A stretch of DNA of 64,000 nt from assembly GCA_015680685.1 (NCBI GenBank), contig MNCI01014219.1:162589-226588 (forward strand), written 5' to 3'. Numbering within the stretch: position 1 is the stretch's first letter; the number at the start of each line of letters is the position of its first letter. Positions 13,201 through 24,739 of the stretch are shown piece by piece. The notes beneath the pieces are model-generated. The model was given only the letters and a program-made list of their open reading frames with translations, had not been told where the DNA came from and did not search any database. The position numbers and the translations under genes are program-made. The DNA is from Gnetum montanum. Its lineage: Eukaryota; Streptophyta; Gnetopsida; Gnetales; Gnetaceae.

Positions 13201-13860
13201 GGAACAATGTATATAGATGGACCTCATCTACTAGAAGGTTGAGGATTGGAAGGATCACTGCACTTAGGACATAGAGTGGGGCAAGATATAAAAGGACCAT
13301 AATTAGTAGTACAAGGTAGGTACAAGGTAGATCATGGGGCATACCTAAACTGGTTCAAGGAGGAGTTGGTTGAATAGCGCAAGAGAGAGTTGTTTATCTA
13401 GGGGATCTAGGCAAAGAGTGCTTATCAACTTTTTGAAAGCACTCTCAAGGTGGAGAAATTCCATACTCTTCAGATTACCACTACTATAGGTGAGACCTCT
13501 ATAGTTGCTACTACCTAAAAGCCTCCTACTTGGACTTCTATAGATAGGATTGACATTCTTTCTAGCATTGATCTTGGGGATGTTGACTGGGTCAACATGA
13601 TAGAGGACCAGATCCTCCATCATTTGGAGGAAGGCCTTCCCCATCTACCCCCAGAAGTAATGGAGCCAAAATCTCCACAGGTTTGATATATTTTATGTTT
13701 TAGTTTTAGTTTTAAATCAAGATTTTGGCTATGGGTTACTAACTAGCTATATGTTGTTGCATTTTAGGCCTCTAGAGACATTGGCGACCCTAGCAGTGAG
13801 GGTGGGAATGATCCACCACTTCCTCCTCTAGATGCCACTTAGCAGCCTCCTTCAATTTAG

Positions 13861-14150
13861 CTTGTTGGCTATTTGTTTTTTTTTATGTTGATGTCTATGG
13901 TTAGTCAAGACTAAGTTATAGATGGTTGTTATTCTTTGACATTTTGTCCATGCGATGTGGCCATGACTATGTATGGATATGAACACTTAAATTTAAATTG
14001 AAATACTTATTTCTCATTTTTTATTATATGTATCTATAATAGTATTAAACATTGTGAATGTTTTAAACATTGAGAATGGCTATGTTGATGTTTTGGTTAT
14101 AACATTAAATGGCTAATCAATAAAAAGAAGTGTAATAATATCAAGATGTT
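13861..14150. other. 3' flank of antisense gene A
   Basis: AT-rich sequence downstream of the stop, colinear with 47989-48280 of B. It probably includes the 3' UTR of the antisense transcript, but I see no single convincing polyadenylation site. Confidence 0.4.
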
Positions 14151-14330
14151 TGTTAGTTTTAGGCCATTATGGAAATAGGTTATATTGTGTGATTGTGGCT
14201 ACATTGCTAGTTTAAGGTCATGGTAGGCCATAATACTAGTTTAAAGTCTTAGCAGATTGGGTTGTGTGATTATCTTTGCTAGTTTAAGGGCATGGTGGAC
14301 CATAATGCTAGCTTAAGGTGTGGACATGAA
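14151..14330. repeat. TAGTTTAAGG repeat array, gag side of accessory block in A
   Basis: About four units of the GCTAGTTTAAGGTCATGGTGGACC-like repeat, directly downstream of the antisense gene. It is the counterpart of 48281-48485 in B and 58657-58792 in C. Confidence 0.75.
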
Positions 14331-14605
14331 TGGGAATAAGTTGGCCAATCCTATCAATCATTTCTATCTAAAGCCTTACTACATGTATACTATAGATGAC
14401 ATCAACAATATTTGGTAGCCAATAACAAGACAGCCTACATGACATCTTTTTAATGATAGAAGAACATCTTTCTATGACCTACTAAGGCCTTAAATTGACA
14501 ACATGGCTTGCTATGGCCTTAACTAGCAACATTGATGACCTTGGTAGCTTGGTTTTATTCATCATTCTATGTGGCCATATGCATTGTATATAATAACATG
14601 ATTTT
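14325..14605 (+). mobile_element. Inverted fragment of Tat element 3' internal end
   Basis: This stretch matches the reverse complement of about 620-900. It shares a segment with GTTGGCCAATCCTATCAAT and the CTACATGTA word, inverted TTTAAGG units (CTATGGCCTTAACTAGCAAC), and the TATGCATT...ATAATA end next to the polypurine tract. It is therefore the end of another Tat copy in the opposite orientation, fused to A where A's gag should begin. No polypurine tract or LTR follows it. Confidence 0.65.
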
Positions 14606-16880
14606 TTTCTAGTTTTCTTGTGCTCTTAGATTTGTGCTTGCAAGATGAAGCTTGGAGTCATCATGGAGGTGCAATTCACTACAATAACTAGTCACCAAGT
14701 GACCTCAATGTGTAAGATTCATTGAATTTTTCCTACCATACCAAGAGTGTTTGTTTCATACCATTTCTATTGCCATTTTCTTAAGCCCAACCCCATAGCT
14801 TGATTATAACCTTTCTTGCCTCAGATAACAATGATGAAAAATGTTTGATCCTTGTGCATTATGGTTATATGACATCCCTTTATCATGCTTCATCATCAAG
14901 CCCATGGAATGTAACATAACTCATTCAATGAAAAACCATCTAGTTCATTGAGTGTAGAACATCTCACTCAAAGGGAAAACAAAATCAAAACTAACCTTGG
15001 CAAAAGAAACCTAATGAAGGTTTCACCTCAAAAAAAGAAAAAAATAAAAATATGGGGGGGGGAGGAGTGGGAAAGCAAATTGCCAAGAAGCTGAGTGGCC
15101 AATGAAAACCAAAGGACAAACCAATGGCTTCAACCATGCAAAGGCAAAAGCCTAATGGCCAGAGAAACCTTGGAGTGAGGTGTTGGTTTCTCAAATGAAT
15201 TTTTTGAGTGAACCACACTTTAAAGCATGAATTTTGAAACCCAAATAGATTGACCAACATGTTTATGCCACATTGTAGCCATGATGTCAACATTTAAAAA
15301 TCATTGTTAGGCCTTATGGCCATCCCTTGTAACCAAATATCACCTCATCACTTGTTATTTCATCATAATCGTATGCCCTCATCATGAGCACTCTTATGCA
15401 TGGTTTGACATTACTAAATTAAGCATGGAGAGGGAACATTGGTGGTGGTCATGTAGTGGTGTTTTGTATTCTCTGTCGATGTCTTTCAGGTTAATCCTCC
15501 AAACATCAACAAAGAGGGGGCTAATGAAACACCACAAAAAATTGATGTTGCAAATTGCAAATTTTATTTCCAAACTCAAGGCAAGGATTCATTGTAAATG
15601 TGAGATATGTGATCCATGAAGCTACAATCTTACATATTTAAGCTTTTTAAGATTAAAAAATACCCCAAAATTTATTATTGCCTCACTTCCCAAGTAGAAA
15701 AAGGTACCTCATGTTTATATTTGGGCTTGGGAAGGATGAAAATGCCTTGGGAATGACCAAAGTTGACATTTTTAGGGGTTTTTGAAGGGGCATAGCCTCA
15801 ACTATGCTGTAAAATCCCATTTCACCTAGAAAATCCAATTTTATCTAGAAATCCTGATTCCATTTAGAAAGCCTTATTTTGTTCTAGAAGATGATGGGAT
15901 GTTCCAATTCCCACCCAGCATAGTGACCACCAATAGCCAATAGAAATGCAATGTTGGAACTATTAGGATTTGCAATTTTGGAATTGAGCATTTTCCATTT
16001 CCATTTCCATTTTCTAAACATTGGCTAGTGTAGTCATCTCAAGTCTTCAGTAGTTGCACATGGATAGCATAGACAACATTTCCCAGGAGGCACTACATTC
16101 TCCACACTTACTGATAGTTTTTAACATTTCCCACTATTTCCATCTTTTCCACATTTTTCCACAAATTCTAGCATTTCCAAACAACCTTAGCATAGTCCAC
16201 CAAAGGTAGTGTAGTGAGGATGGTGCTAGCATAGTCACAAAAGTTTGTTCACTATTTATAGTAAATGGATGGATTTTGTGGTCGTAGTATATACCAAACT
16301 TACTATAAATGGTAACTACATTAGAATTTGATTACCGTTGCACCTAAAAATTGATACCAATTTGTTAGAAATTATGAAAGTGGTCCATAGACCTTAAAAT
16401 AACTAGTTTCTAGCCTATATATGCCCAACATGAACACTCTATTCCATTTCGGACATTTTCACAAGCAATATTACTTTTTCATTTTCACAACCAAAAAGCC
16501 CATTGCAACCTTACAACATCTTTGGTAGCAAAAATTGGTACCTATGTTGGGCACAGAGGCTCCCATGTGACACCATTGCTCCAAAGGTGTAATACCAATT
16601 TAGTAGCCATATTATAGATCTTGGTGGAAACCAACAGGAAGTTGGGAAGAATTCGAATTTTGGAGTTGATGCAGAACACAACCTGCCATCTCCAGTGGAC
16701 TTCAAATATGTACTTCATGGAACTTATTCTTTATTTTCCATTTAAATAAAGTTATAGTTCATGTTGTGAAAATTTTAGTTTATGTTTTTATTTCTATGCT
16801 TGTTTTCATTTTGGATCTACAACTTCAATTTCATCTCTATTTATGTTTACATTTTCATTGTCATTTCCATTGACACTTTT
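14606..16880. other. No gene seen; possible decayed LTR-like stretch
   Basis: AT-rich sequence without a coding region I can support. Open frames at 14991-15293 (minus), 15394-15619 and 16511-16705 have no recognisable domain. A CCTATATATGCCC box near 16419 followed by AATAAAG near 16745 is the layout of an LTR promoter and polyadenylation region on the plus strand. I found no partner LTR. Confidence 0.4.
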
Positions 16881-18330
16881 GTAAGTTCCTAGGTGATCAG
16901 CCAAACTATCTAGGGAAACTTGAGTCTTTTTTTCTAAGGCCCTTGAAATTAAAGATTAAAACTATTTCGACACTTGGATTTTTTGGTTTTTGTTCTAGCA
17001 ATTCAAATTTCTAGGTCCAACATTATGATGCATAAATCATGCTTGAACTTTATATCTATGCCTCTTCTAGCCATATATTCAATAGAAAGAAGTGAATTTG
17101 ATAGGTTTGATGCATAGAAAACATGAGCAATGGTGATGAAATTGTTATTAGAAAGTCCAAATATGCAAACTTCTATTCCTTCAATGTTTAAAAAATTATC
17201 TAAGATTATTGTTGGACCTGTAATTTAGAAGGCTTGATTTCTACAATGTCAAATGATTTAACCAATTACTATAAATTATTTAGGAGTCTTCATTAATTTT
17301 CATAATGATATTAGGACTTGTTTAATTACCTTGGTATGCTTCTTATTTAGATGTGTTGGAAGCCTCTTCTTTGTGTCACTTTATTTGGAGTGATTCAAAG
17401 CCTATCCTTGCCAAACATACATATATAATATGTCCTTTTCTTTGAAAAAATATGAAAAGAGAGAGAGAAGGATTATTTTCATATTTGTTATTCCTTTTAG
17501 AATTTTATTTTTCTCTTCCTCTAGTAAACCTAAAAATTTCATTATTTTCTTGAGTTTCTGATTTTTCTTTACTTGTTTGATGATTTTAATTTTTGAAGTT
17601 GAATTGATTAGATCTTCCTCTATATATGAATCTTTATTTTGTTTTTTTTTGATGGAAAACATAGGCTTAATCTTAAATTGAATTATTTTCCATTACCTTC
17701 ATTATTTGTAAAGATCTAATTTGAGCTATCAATTCATTTACACTTAACATGTTTAGGTCATTTATAAGAAAATTATTTTCCATAGGATTTTCAAATCTTA
17801 AATCTATGGAAAGAGCCTAAATGATTTTCTAAAATTTATGCCTTGATGTATAGTTACATACAAAATCATCTATCCTTATCATACTTATGTATATTCTAGT
17901 AAAGAATTCTTCTATGTCTTCATTTGGTCTAATTTTTAGGAAGTCAAAATATTATTTATATATCAATTCTTCTATATCTCATGAAAGATGAGTCTTGAAG
18001 ATATGATCTTTGAAACACTAGAAAGTATCATAGTGATAGAAAGAAATTTCTTCTTCTTCTTAATTTCATGTTTTGTGATTTGATTTCTGTTCATGTTTTC
18101 AAAATCATAAATGAATACAAAACCAATTTGGATAATGTTCTAGTAGTCATTGTATCTGAGAAGTCCTTGAATAAGTTTGTTCAAAAGGTTGGTAGCAAGA
18201 TTGTTCTTCTTCTCCTTGGTTTCATGTTCTCTTATTTTGGTTCTATTTATGTTTTCAAAATCATCAATGAATACAAAAATAGTTTAGAAAATGTTCATGT
18301 AGTCATTGTATCTAAGAAGTTGATAGGTAT
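16880..18330 (-). pseudogene. Ty1/copia gag-protease remnant
   Basis: On the minus strand, 17960-17700 translates with stops into a gag (UBN2-type) pattern: IRPNEDIEEFFTRIY, then KII, then LNMLSVNELIAQIRS. This corresponds to the KPNEDI...KIIRSLP...LSVEELIGSL layout of copia gag. Further down, 17190-16960 gives VFYASNLSNSLLS and ARRGIDIKFKHDLC, matching the copia protease tail (NVLYVP.L..NLLS...L...G..V.F....C). The frame 17662-17402 is the lysine-rich gag C-terminus. No reverse transcriptase or integrase was found below 16880. The identification rests on motif order, with no database search. Confidence 0.6.
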
Positions 18331-18375
18331 TATTAGGCTTCATTTAATAAATTTAAAAATAATGAAATATTTTAT
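18064..18375. repeat. 156-bp tandem duplication in copia gag region
   Basis: TTTCATGTT...TATGTTTTCAAAATCAT...GAATACAAAA...GTAGTCATTGTATCT occurs at 18064 and again at 18220, a spacing of 156 bp (52 codons). The second copy is incomplete. It lies upstream, in minus-strand sense, of the recognisable gag motif. Confidence 0.75.
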
Positions 18376-18567
18376 TATTTTTTGATATTGTTTTTGTATC
18401 ACTGGGTATTGATTTAATCAATAATCTACAATATATATGTATTAACTTGCTTTTTGAGCTTATTTATCATAGGACATAGCTTGGGTAATACCAATTAATA
18501 TGCATAAGTATTTTATCACTAGTAGTTATGGAAATGGGAATGAAAAATAAGATAAGAATAAGAGTTT

Positions 18568-18582
18568 AGAGTTCAGATATCA
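18568..18582 (-). other. Possible copia primer-binding site
   Basis: On the minus strand it reads TGATATCTGAACTCT, 12 of 15 positions equal to the initiator-Met PBS of plant copia elements (TGGTATCAGAGCTCT). It lies on the 5' side of the copia gag remnant, where a PBS belongs. Confidence 0.4.
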
Positions 18583-18591
18583 ATCCCCACC

Positions 18592-18770
18592 ATGTGAGTA
18601 ACATTAAGTTAGATCAAATTTAGAATTTCAAAATTTGCCTATTGATTTGAATTGATCTAGTGATGGGTGTTGATGTTTTTGTAATTCATTAATAGACATT
18701 GTGGATCAATTAGAAGTGATATTACAAGCTAAAAGAGGATTTTGAATATTGATTGACATCAATCTTGTGG
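18592..18770 (-). repeat. Probable copia 5' LTR, part 1 (split by element D)
   Basis: This is the sequence between the possible PBS and the insertion point of element D. The LTR would resume at 31655. The assignment is by position only. Confidence 0.3.
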
Positions 18771-18775
18771 CTTGG
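18771..18775 (+). repeat. Target-site duplication of element D, left
   Basis: CTTGG, identical to 31650-31654 on the other side of element D. A 5-bp duplication is standard for Ty3/gypsy integration. Confidence 0.9.
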
Positions 18776-19670
18776 TGATGAAGCATCAAAGTGTTGCATC
18801 AATAGGCCCCTACTGAGATGGCCTCATCGATGTGGTGTTGCCCCATCGACAGGGTTGCATTGATGTAGCGTTTGCTATGTTTATGAGGCCTCATTGATGT
18901 AGATCCATAACAAAGTCTATAAATACGATGCTCCTACCATGTAAAAGGGAGTTTTATTTCAATAACTTAGGGAAGTTCTTATAGTTTGTTCATTTGAGAG
19001 TTAGAATATTTTTTAAGTGCCCATAGCAAGAGTTAGAAAGTGTATGAATCTTTATTTGAGCACTGATGTACTAGAGCATAATAGTGTGAATGGTAATAAA
19101 GATGATTCTTTTGATCAAACCTTGTAGCACTTGAAATAAATTAATGATTTATTTTTGCAATTACCATTTTCATTATTTACACAATTAATTAAGATAAGTA
19201 ATACTTTAATTAATTAACTAATTAAGCTAAATAGATTAAACACATAAGTATGACCACTTCGAGCATAACATACACCACTTGGTAATACTAGCAGAAGTTA
19301 ATGCTTGTTAACCCAATAGTATTGTATTCATTCAAGATGTGTAAGGAAAGTGGGACCAGGTGCTTATGTTAGGATAGTTAGTTATTAACTAGCAATTAGA
19401 TAAGTTAAATTGGTTAGTAAATTGAGTTTCAACCTATTATCAATAATAAGCAAATAAAATATAAAATCATATAAATTAGGTGTTCCAATTACACTTAACC
19501 ATACAAATAAGCTTTACAAGTGTAGTTGGGAAGACAATGATAATCATGATTAGATTTCACTTCCTAGAACTAGTGTACTTGGGAACTTAAGGTCTATAGA
19601 ATTTGACTATATTATGTATGAACACTTGTAATTTGTATGGTTGGGCATAGGGTATACTCACTGCTCATCA
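18776..19670 (+). repeat. 5' LTR of element D
   Basis: 895 bp, TG...CA ends. TATAAATA at 18918-18925 is the likely promoter TATA box, placing transcript start near 18950. It pairs with 30725-31649. It carries one copy of a TGTGGTGTTGCCCC-type unit, whereas the 3' LTR has two. Confidence 0.92.
18918..18925 (+). promoter_or_regulatory. LTR promoter TATA box of D
   Basis: TATAAATA within the 5' LTR, about 140 bp from its start. Upstream lies the GC-richer hairpin-forming segment. Confidence 0.6.
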
Positions 19671-19671
19671 T

Positions 19672-19689
19672 TGGCATCATTGCTAGGGA
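19672..19689 (+). other. Primer-binding site of element D
   Basis: TGGCATCATTGCTAGGGA, one base after the LTR end. It resembles the tRNA-Asp type site TGGCGCCGTTGCCGGGGA used by Athila-like elements, with C-to-T style changes. Confidence 0.75.
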
Positions 19690-20700
19690 CCTTTAGTTTG
19701 TTACATGCGCTATCTAGGACTTGGTAAAAAATTATTTAAGATTGTTGGAATGAACCTTGAAGTCATATCATACATCAAAATAATTACACCAATTATAAGA
19801 AAGCACATTGCATTTCTTATCTTCTAATACAAGATGTCTTCTTCTCATAGGAGTGATTCTCTATCCAAGTTTGATGGAGTAATTTAGTAAGTGCCCCAAC
19901 AATATAGAGTGATATATGCTCATCCTGATGAGTGTATACCCAATTTCACCTTTGTCGTACACTAGGATGAACAACTATGATGGTGAGAAATGGAGGGAAA
20001 CATTGTGTTTCCACTTGATTGGTCCATTCTTGTTATGCTTCACAAAACTATTATGTGGTTGGGCATTTAAGGGCTTCATGCTAAATATGTTTTGTAGGAT
20101 AGTGATGCCAAGGATTATCTCCCCACCAATGCACACCATTTGAGGGATCAATAGCTAGAGTAGCATTACAAGTCTATGAAGGTAAAGTGGTCTAATTATT
20201 TCCAATTCCTAATGTACCAAAAAGATGGTGGAGAACCCTTCTCTGGGGATTTTCCATATAGAGAAACTCCACTCTTTGACTTCAATGAAGGGGATCAAAA
20301 CTAGAACTTGTAGTCCACGATACATAATCCTAGTTTTGACAAGAATGGATCCCATGACAAAGAGGGATTCAAAGAGGGGAGTCATGGAAAGGATATAGGT
20401 AACTAGCATGATAATGATCATGGCCATGACCACCATAGAAGGGGTGGTAGGCACCATGATGGTGCTAGTCTTCCTTCCTCTTCACCTTTGTCATAATCTT
20501 CTCTCTCTTTTGGCTCTGAACATAATCGTAGGGGATGCAATCATGATGGAGGTGATTGATGGGACTAAGTTGATCATAGGGACTATTGGGCAAGTCAAGA
20601 TTCAAGTCTTGGGCATTCAAGAGAGGCCTGTTACCACAAGAGAAGGGGTAGTAGAGAACATCATAGGCAACAAGGTCATGGCTATGATGAGCCTTTTCTC
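19690..20700 (+). pseudogene. Leader and N-terminal gag region of D
   Basis: A start-like ATG at 19833 (MSSSHRSDSLSKFDGV) is soon stopped. 20210-20700 translates with few stops into a His/Gly/Asp/Arg-rich tract (HDNDHGHDHHRRGGRHHDGA), a low-complexity nucleic-acid-binding type segment. This would be the 5' part of gag before the conserved capsid domain. Confidence 0.5.
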
Positions 20701-20719
20701 ACCACCCAAAGCATGATAA

Positions 20720-22350
20720 ACATTGTAGAGGTATTAAGAATTTCATTAAGGCATGTGAAAGATAGCAAGATCAATTTATTGAATATGAACAACATCCCCA
20801 AGTTTGAGGGGGGATATAAATTCAATCCATAAAATCATCTTCAAGCTTTTCACAATGCATGTGCCTTCCTAGGACACACGCATTAAGCTTTTCAAGCTTA
20901 ATTTATTTCCTAGGACACTTATCAAAGAAGTAGAAAGTTGCTACTAGTCCTTGGAGTTAGAATCAATCCATAGATGGAGTACGATTCTCAAACTATTCAA
21001 TGACAAGTATCGAACATACTCTTCAGTATCCAATTTGAGAAAGTAGATTAAAGGTTGAAAGCAAGAAGCATGTGTCCTTGCATGTCACCATGATGAGATA
21101 TTATTCCTTATTACATTGATGCCCTAGCCATGGTTACTCTCAGTAGAAATAACTTTGCCACATCATAGATGGGTTTCTCTTTGAAACAAGGAGAACTCTT
21201 GGGATCTATGCCCAAGGAATATTGCTAGAATTAAGAGCCCATCAAATCCAAAGGCTAATCGAGTAGGTAGCAAAAGAAGAAGGAGAGTTGACGAAACATG
21301 AAAGTGTAGAAAAATACAATCGAGATCCTTCCATTTGCAAGAGGGAGGTTTGATTTTGTGATAGTCAAGAGGAATCACTAGTTGATGAGGTGGCGAATTG
21401 GAAAACCTTATCAATTAAAAAATTTACCTCTAAAATTTCAGCTAAGGTATATTAGTTGTGGGATTCTTTGGACAATAGATTTCAAGCTATTTTAAAAATT
21501 ATTGAAGAGTCCAAAGAACAAAGTAGTGATCATGATCATAGGAGGAAAATTGAAGTTGAATGTACCAATCAGAGGACTAAGGACATGATTGTTGTGATAG
21601 AGGAACTTGTAGAAACTAAATCAGATGATGATGATGGGTGTGATATCTACCAATATGAACATCCTAAGGGATGTTGCCCTATTGTGTCACAATTACAGGA
21701 GTCTGGGGTGTATGCTTTGAATTCATAACTAGTAAAAAGAGAAACACCTAGAAGATTGTATTATCATCAAGGCAATCTCAAGTAGTTCCATTAGCAGCAA
21801 TAGTATTATCCAAGTGAAACTCCATCACAATCATACAAGTAGTATCAACAATGGTAGCAACCATGGTCATGGGCATTGCCACCACCAAGGTAGCAGTACC
21901 CTTACAAATAACTAGACCCATATGGGTATTATGTTTAGCAACCCTTGTCTCCATGTGACTCTTCCAATCATGTTTCTCCTTTCCAACATCACTACTATCC
22001 CCTCGAATATTATAGAACTCATTCTCCACATCCTAGGAGGGATACCGCATTCCATCCTTATCCTCCTTCTATTCCTACACTTGTTCCTTCATTCTTAACA
22101 TAGCTACCACCTACTCCATCCATGCATGGTGAACTTCTAGCCCAGCCACAATAACGTAATGCTACAAGGGCCATTAATCTAAAATTGGCTAATCAACTGA
22201 GTGATTTGGAACCTCACGTTTGTAAAAGGTCATTTTTCTAATCCAACAACCCTACTAAGCCCTCACAAACTCAAGCATATGGTCACCCTACCTCTACCTC
22301 ATTCTCTACAAACCATTCCATTAGGAACCCTTTAAACCAAATGCCATACA
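20720..22350 (+). pseudogene. gag of element D
   Basis: Capsid-type motifs: NNIPKFEGGYKFNP, then HLQAFHNACAFLG at 20790-20880, then SLELESIHRWSTILKLFNDK at about 20955-21020. The last corresponds to the WY.SL...SI.SW..L...F pattern of Retrotrans_gag. 21456-21728 is an open stretch with an acidic DDDD run. Proline/serine-rich sequence follows to about 22350. I saw no zinc knuckle. Stops (mainly TAG) and frame changes show that it is dead. Confidence 0.7.
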
Positions 22351-22379
22351 AAATCCATATTGTTGTGCTCACTCATGCC

Positions 22380-22800
22380 ATATTTGATTGGATCCAGGCT
22401 AGCAACCTTTGTAGAGAATTAACTGATCTTGGAAGTCCTCTTATCTATTTATAGATTACTAGGAATTAACCATGTAAAGCTCTTCTTGATTAAGGTTCTA
22501 GTGTTAACCTAATTTCTCATGAGATGTATACTGCATGGAACTTGTTACCTTTCAAGAAGAAAAATATCTGATTGGAATTGGTAGATTAGTTCATTACTGT
22601 TCCATAGGGACTGGCAGAAGACATTATGACAACAATCTGTGAATGATCTTATCCTATCAATTTCCTAGTAATCAAGGTTGAGAACTATAAAGAAGACTTT
22701 TCAATCATTGTGGGCAGGGCATGGCTAAGCACTGTTGATACAAGAATGGGCATCAAAAATCTTTCTTTGAAAATATCTAAGGAAAATGCATTTGGAAAGA
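22380..22800 (+). pseudogene. Aspartic protease of element D
   Basis: The active-site motif appears as LLD*GSSVNLIS near 22482-22515, where the family has D-L-G-S-S-V-N-L. The residue after the Asp is now a stop codon (TAA). Further on, IIVGRAWLSTVD (about 22705-22740) is the usual GR.WL...D second motif. Confidence 0.75.
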
Positions 22801-23159
22801 TTGAGAAGGAAGTGAGTTCCATGCATCACGTACAATGATATAGGGTGTAATTACATGTAGAAACTCTGGTTTGTGAAATGAACATCTATTTTCACATGCA
22901 AGTAGTGTGCACATAAAGAAGATATTCAAAGTTGTCTATATGTAGTAGCCATGAAACAAGAGGATACCTAGTGGCTGACCATTGATTTTGAAAGCAGCAC
23001 AATCTGTATGAAACCTATTAAGATCTTGACATGTAGTTATGTTATAGGCATGGATGAACTAGAGCAAGTTCATGACCAACTCTCTAATGATGAAAATGAT
23101 GATACCAATTTGGGAGAGTGTGAGATCCTTGAGAATTTCAAATAAGATCCCCTAGAGTT

Positions 23160-24640
23160 AAAATCTCTACTTACTAGCTTGGAATATGCATTCTTGAAAA
23201 GTGGCAAGTCATTCATACTTAATGCCCAACTTACTCCCAAGAAAAAACAAAAACTATTGAATGTGGTTAGTAGATGGCCAATAGCCTTTACCTAGTCATA
23301 TCTTGAATTCACTAGAATTGATCCATGAATATGCTAGCACCACATTTATATTGATTCATCCATGAAGCCAAGGAGGAAACCACAATGATGGTTGAATCCA
23401 AAATTGAAGTAGATCATCAAAGAGGAGATTGAGAAATTTCTCAATACAAGGTTCATCTACCCCATTGCTAATAGTAAGTGGATTAGCCCACTCATGATAG
23501 TGCCAAAAAAAGGACGCACATTATGGGTTTGTATGGACTTCAAGTTGTTAAACATGGAAACATTGAACAATCATTTTCTATTTCCATTCATTAATTAGGT
23601 GTTGGACACCATATTTTGGCATTTATATTATAGTTTTTTATATGGTTATAGTTGCTATAACCAAATCCAAATTTCACTAGAAGACTAGGCCAAAACAACA
23701 TTCATGAGTCCCTGGGGAACCTTTGCAGATTATAAGATGTCTTTTGGTTAGTGCAATGCTCCTACCACTTTCCAACACTTGGTCTTAAGCATTTTTCAGT
23801 AGCAAATTGGTAACGGAGTGGAAGTCTTTATGGATGAATTTTTCACTTATGGTGCTACATTCGAGCAAGCCTTGGACTACCTTGAGTAAGTACTCAAAAG
23901 ATGCATGGAAATAAATTTGTAGCTCAATTGGAAAAAGAGTCATCTCATGGTCCAAGAAGGCATTGTATTAAGACAAAAAATTTCATAGGAAGGGATTGAG
24001 GTAGACCTTGAAAAGATAAGGATCATCCAAGAAATCACCCATATGCTAGAAACTATAAAAGATGTTTTGTCATACCTTGGACACATTGGTTACTATTAGC
24101 AATTTATACAAAATTTCTCTAAGATCACACAATCATTGGTTAAACTAACAAAGAAGGATGCTCCATTTGTTTGGACCAAGGAGTGTGAACATGCATTTCA
24201 ATAAGTGAAGGAAAAACTTGTAGAAACTCTAATTTTATGAGTACCAAATTGGTCCAAACCATTCCATATCATGAAAAATGCATTTAATTACATCCTAGGA
24301 GTTGTGCTTATGCAATTGGATGATCAAAAATGTTCATATCATATCCACTACATAAGCCAAAGCATTATGGGTATGTAACTCAATTACACCACCACAGAGT
24401 AAGAATTGATGATGGTGGTGTATGCTCTAGAAACGTTCAGGCACTATGTGCTTGGATATAAAGTGTTTGTGCACATTTATCATAGTGCCATTTTCTTCCT
24501 AATGAATAAGCCAATAGTAAGTCCTCATGTCATATGGTGGCTTATGATCTTGCAAAAATTCAATCTCATGATCGTAAATTGAAAGGGAATTAAGAATGTG
24601 GTTGCTAACGATCTCTCTCAGTTACAATGGGATGACAAAG
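23160..24640 (+). pseudogene. Reverse transcriptase-RNase H of element D
   Basis: RT motifs in order: FIYPIANSKWISPLMIVPKK (about 23450-23510), LWVCMDFKLLN, then the SLED*AKTTF...PWGTFADYKMSFG block with its CNAPTTFQ, then the catalytic box. The box reads VFMDEFF at about 23825-23845 rather than VFVDDFS, so the second catalytic Asp is Glu. The RT thumb and connection (VLSYLGHIGYY) follow. RNase H starts at PFHIMKNAFNYILGVVLMQ (about 24255-24315), with Asn for the first catalytic Asp. It continues through TTTE*ELMMVVYALETFRHY. Stops are mostly TAG. Confidence 0.85.
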
Positions 24641-24739
24641 AGGAGGAGAACCTACTTTCTAATCAATTCCTAGAAGAACTCCTTTTTATTGATGCAATTA
24701 ATGAACAGATACCCATAAAATAAAAATGGTATGATGGAA

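Larger units (their letters stand above)
8278..13860 (+). pseudogene. Antisense accessory gene with 8 exons, copy A (decayed)
   Basis: This gene lies on the strand opposite to gag and pol. Exons inferred from GT-AG sites shared with copy B: 8278-8405, 10284-10725, 10807-11077, 11191-12247, 12345-12539, 12630-12767, 12846-13680 and 13768-13860, stop TAG at 13858. Phases carry the frame across each junction, for example CTA AG|G at intron 1 and CAA GG|G TAC at intron 2. The predicted product is about 1050 residues. Exon 1 is basic (MVPKQCGGKSRNP). Exon 4 has an FVEFLVV segment. Exon 6 has the motif WVETLEKVEFMHGMAK. Exon 7 is charged and probably coiled-coil, ending with WVNMIEDQILHHLEEGL. An apparent 252-codon frame at 12290-13048 is read-through of introns 5 and 6, which are 90 and 78 bp. 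Exon 2 has a 2-base loss and there are many stops. I do not recognise the family. Confidence 0.75.
1..14330 (-). mobile_element. Tat-lineage Ty3/gypsy element A, truncated
   Basis: Reading on the minus strand, the element consists of (gag lost), a plus-strand antisense gene (8278-13860), a hairpin-repeat array (5190-7830), RT, RNase H, archaeal-type RNase H, integrase, a polypurine tract and a 3' LTR cut by the window start. It matches element B (about 32860-49900) nearly colinearly: position 1 corresponds to about 33550, 4255 to 37960, and 13860 to 47988. The gag-proximal end stops near 14330, where the sequence switches to an inverted copy of the element's own 3' internal region. The Tat assignment rests on the second RNase H domain and on the gag/protease type in the related copies B and C. 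Confidence 0.85.

Noticed and set aside
14991-15293. 100-codon minus frame rich in Phe, Leu and Pro
   Set aside because: No recognisable domain, low complexity, and no homologue elsewhere in the window. Not supported as a gene.
16400-16880. TATA box and AATAAA as a solo LTR
   Set aside because: No TG...CA ends or target duplication could be fixed, and no second copy is visible. Mentioned only as a possibility.
18068-18385. 105-codon plus frame
   Set aside because: It is the opposite strand of the duplicated copia gag segment; the open frame comes from repeated A/T-rich sequence.
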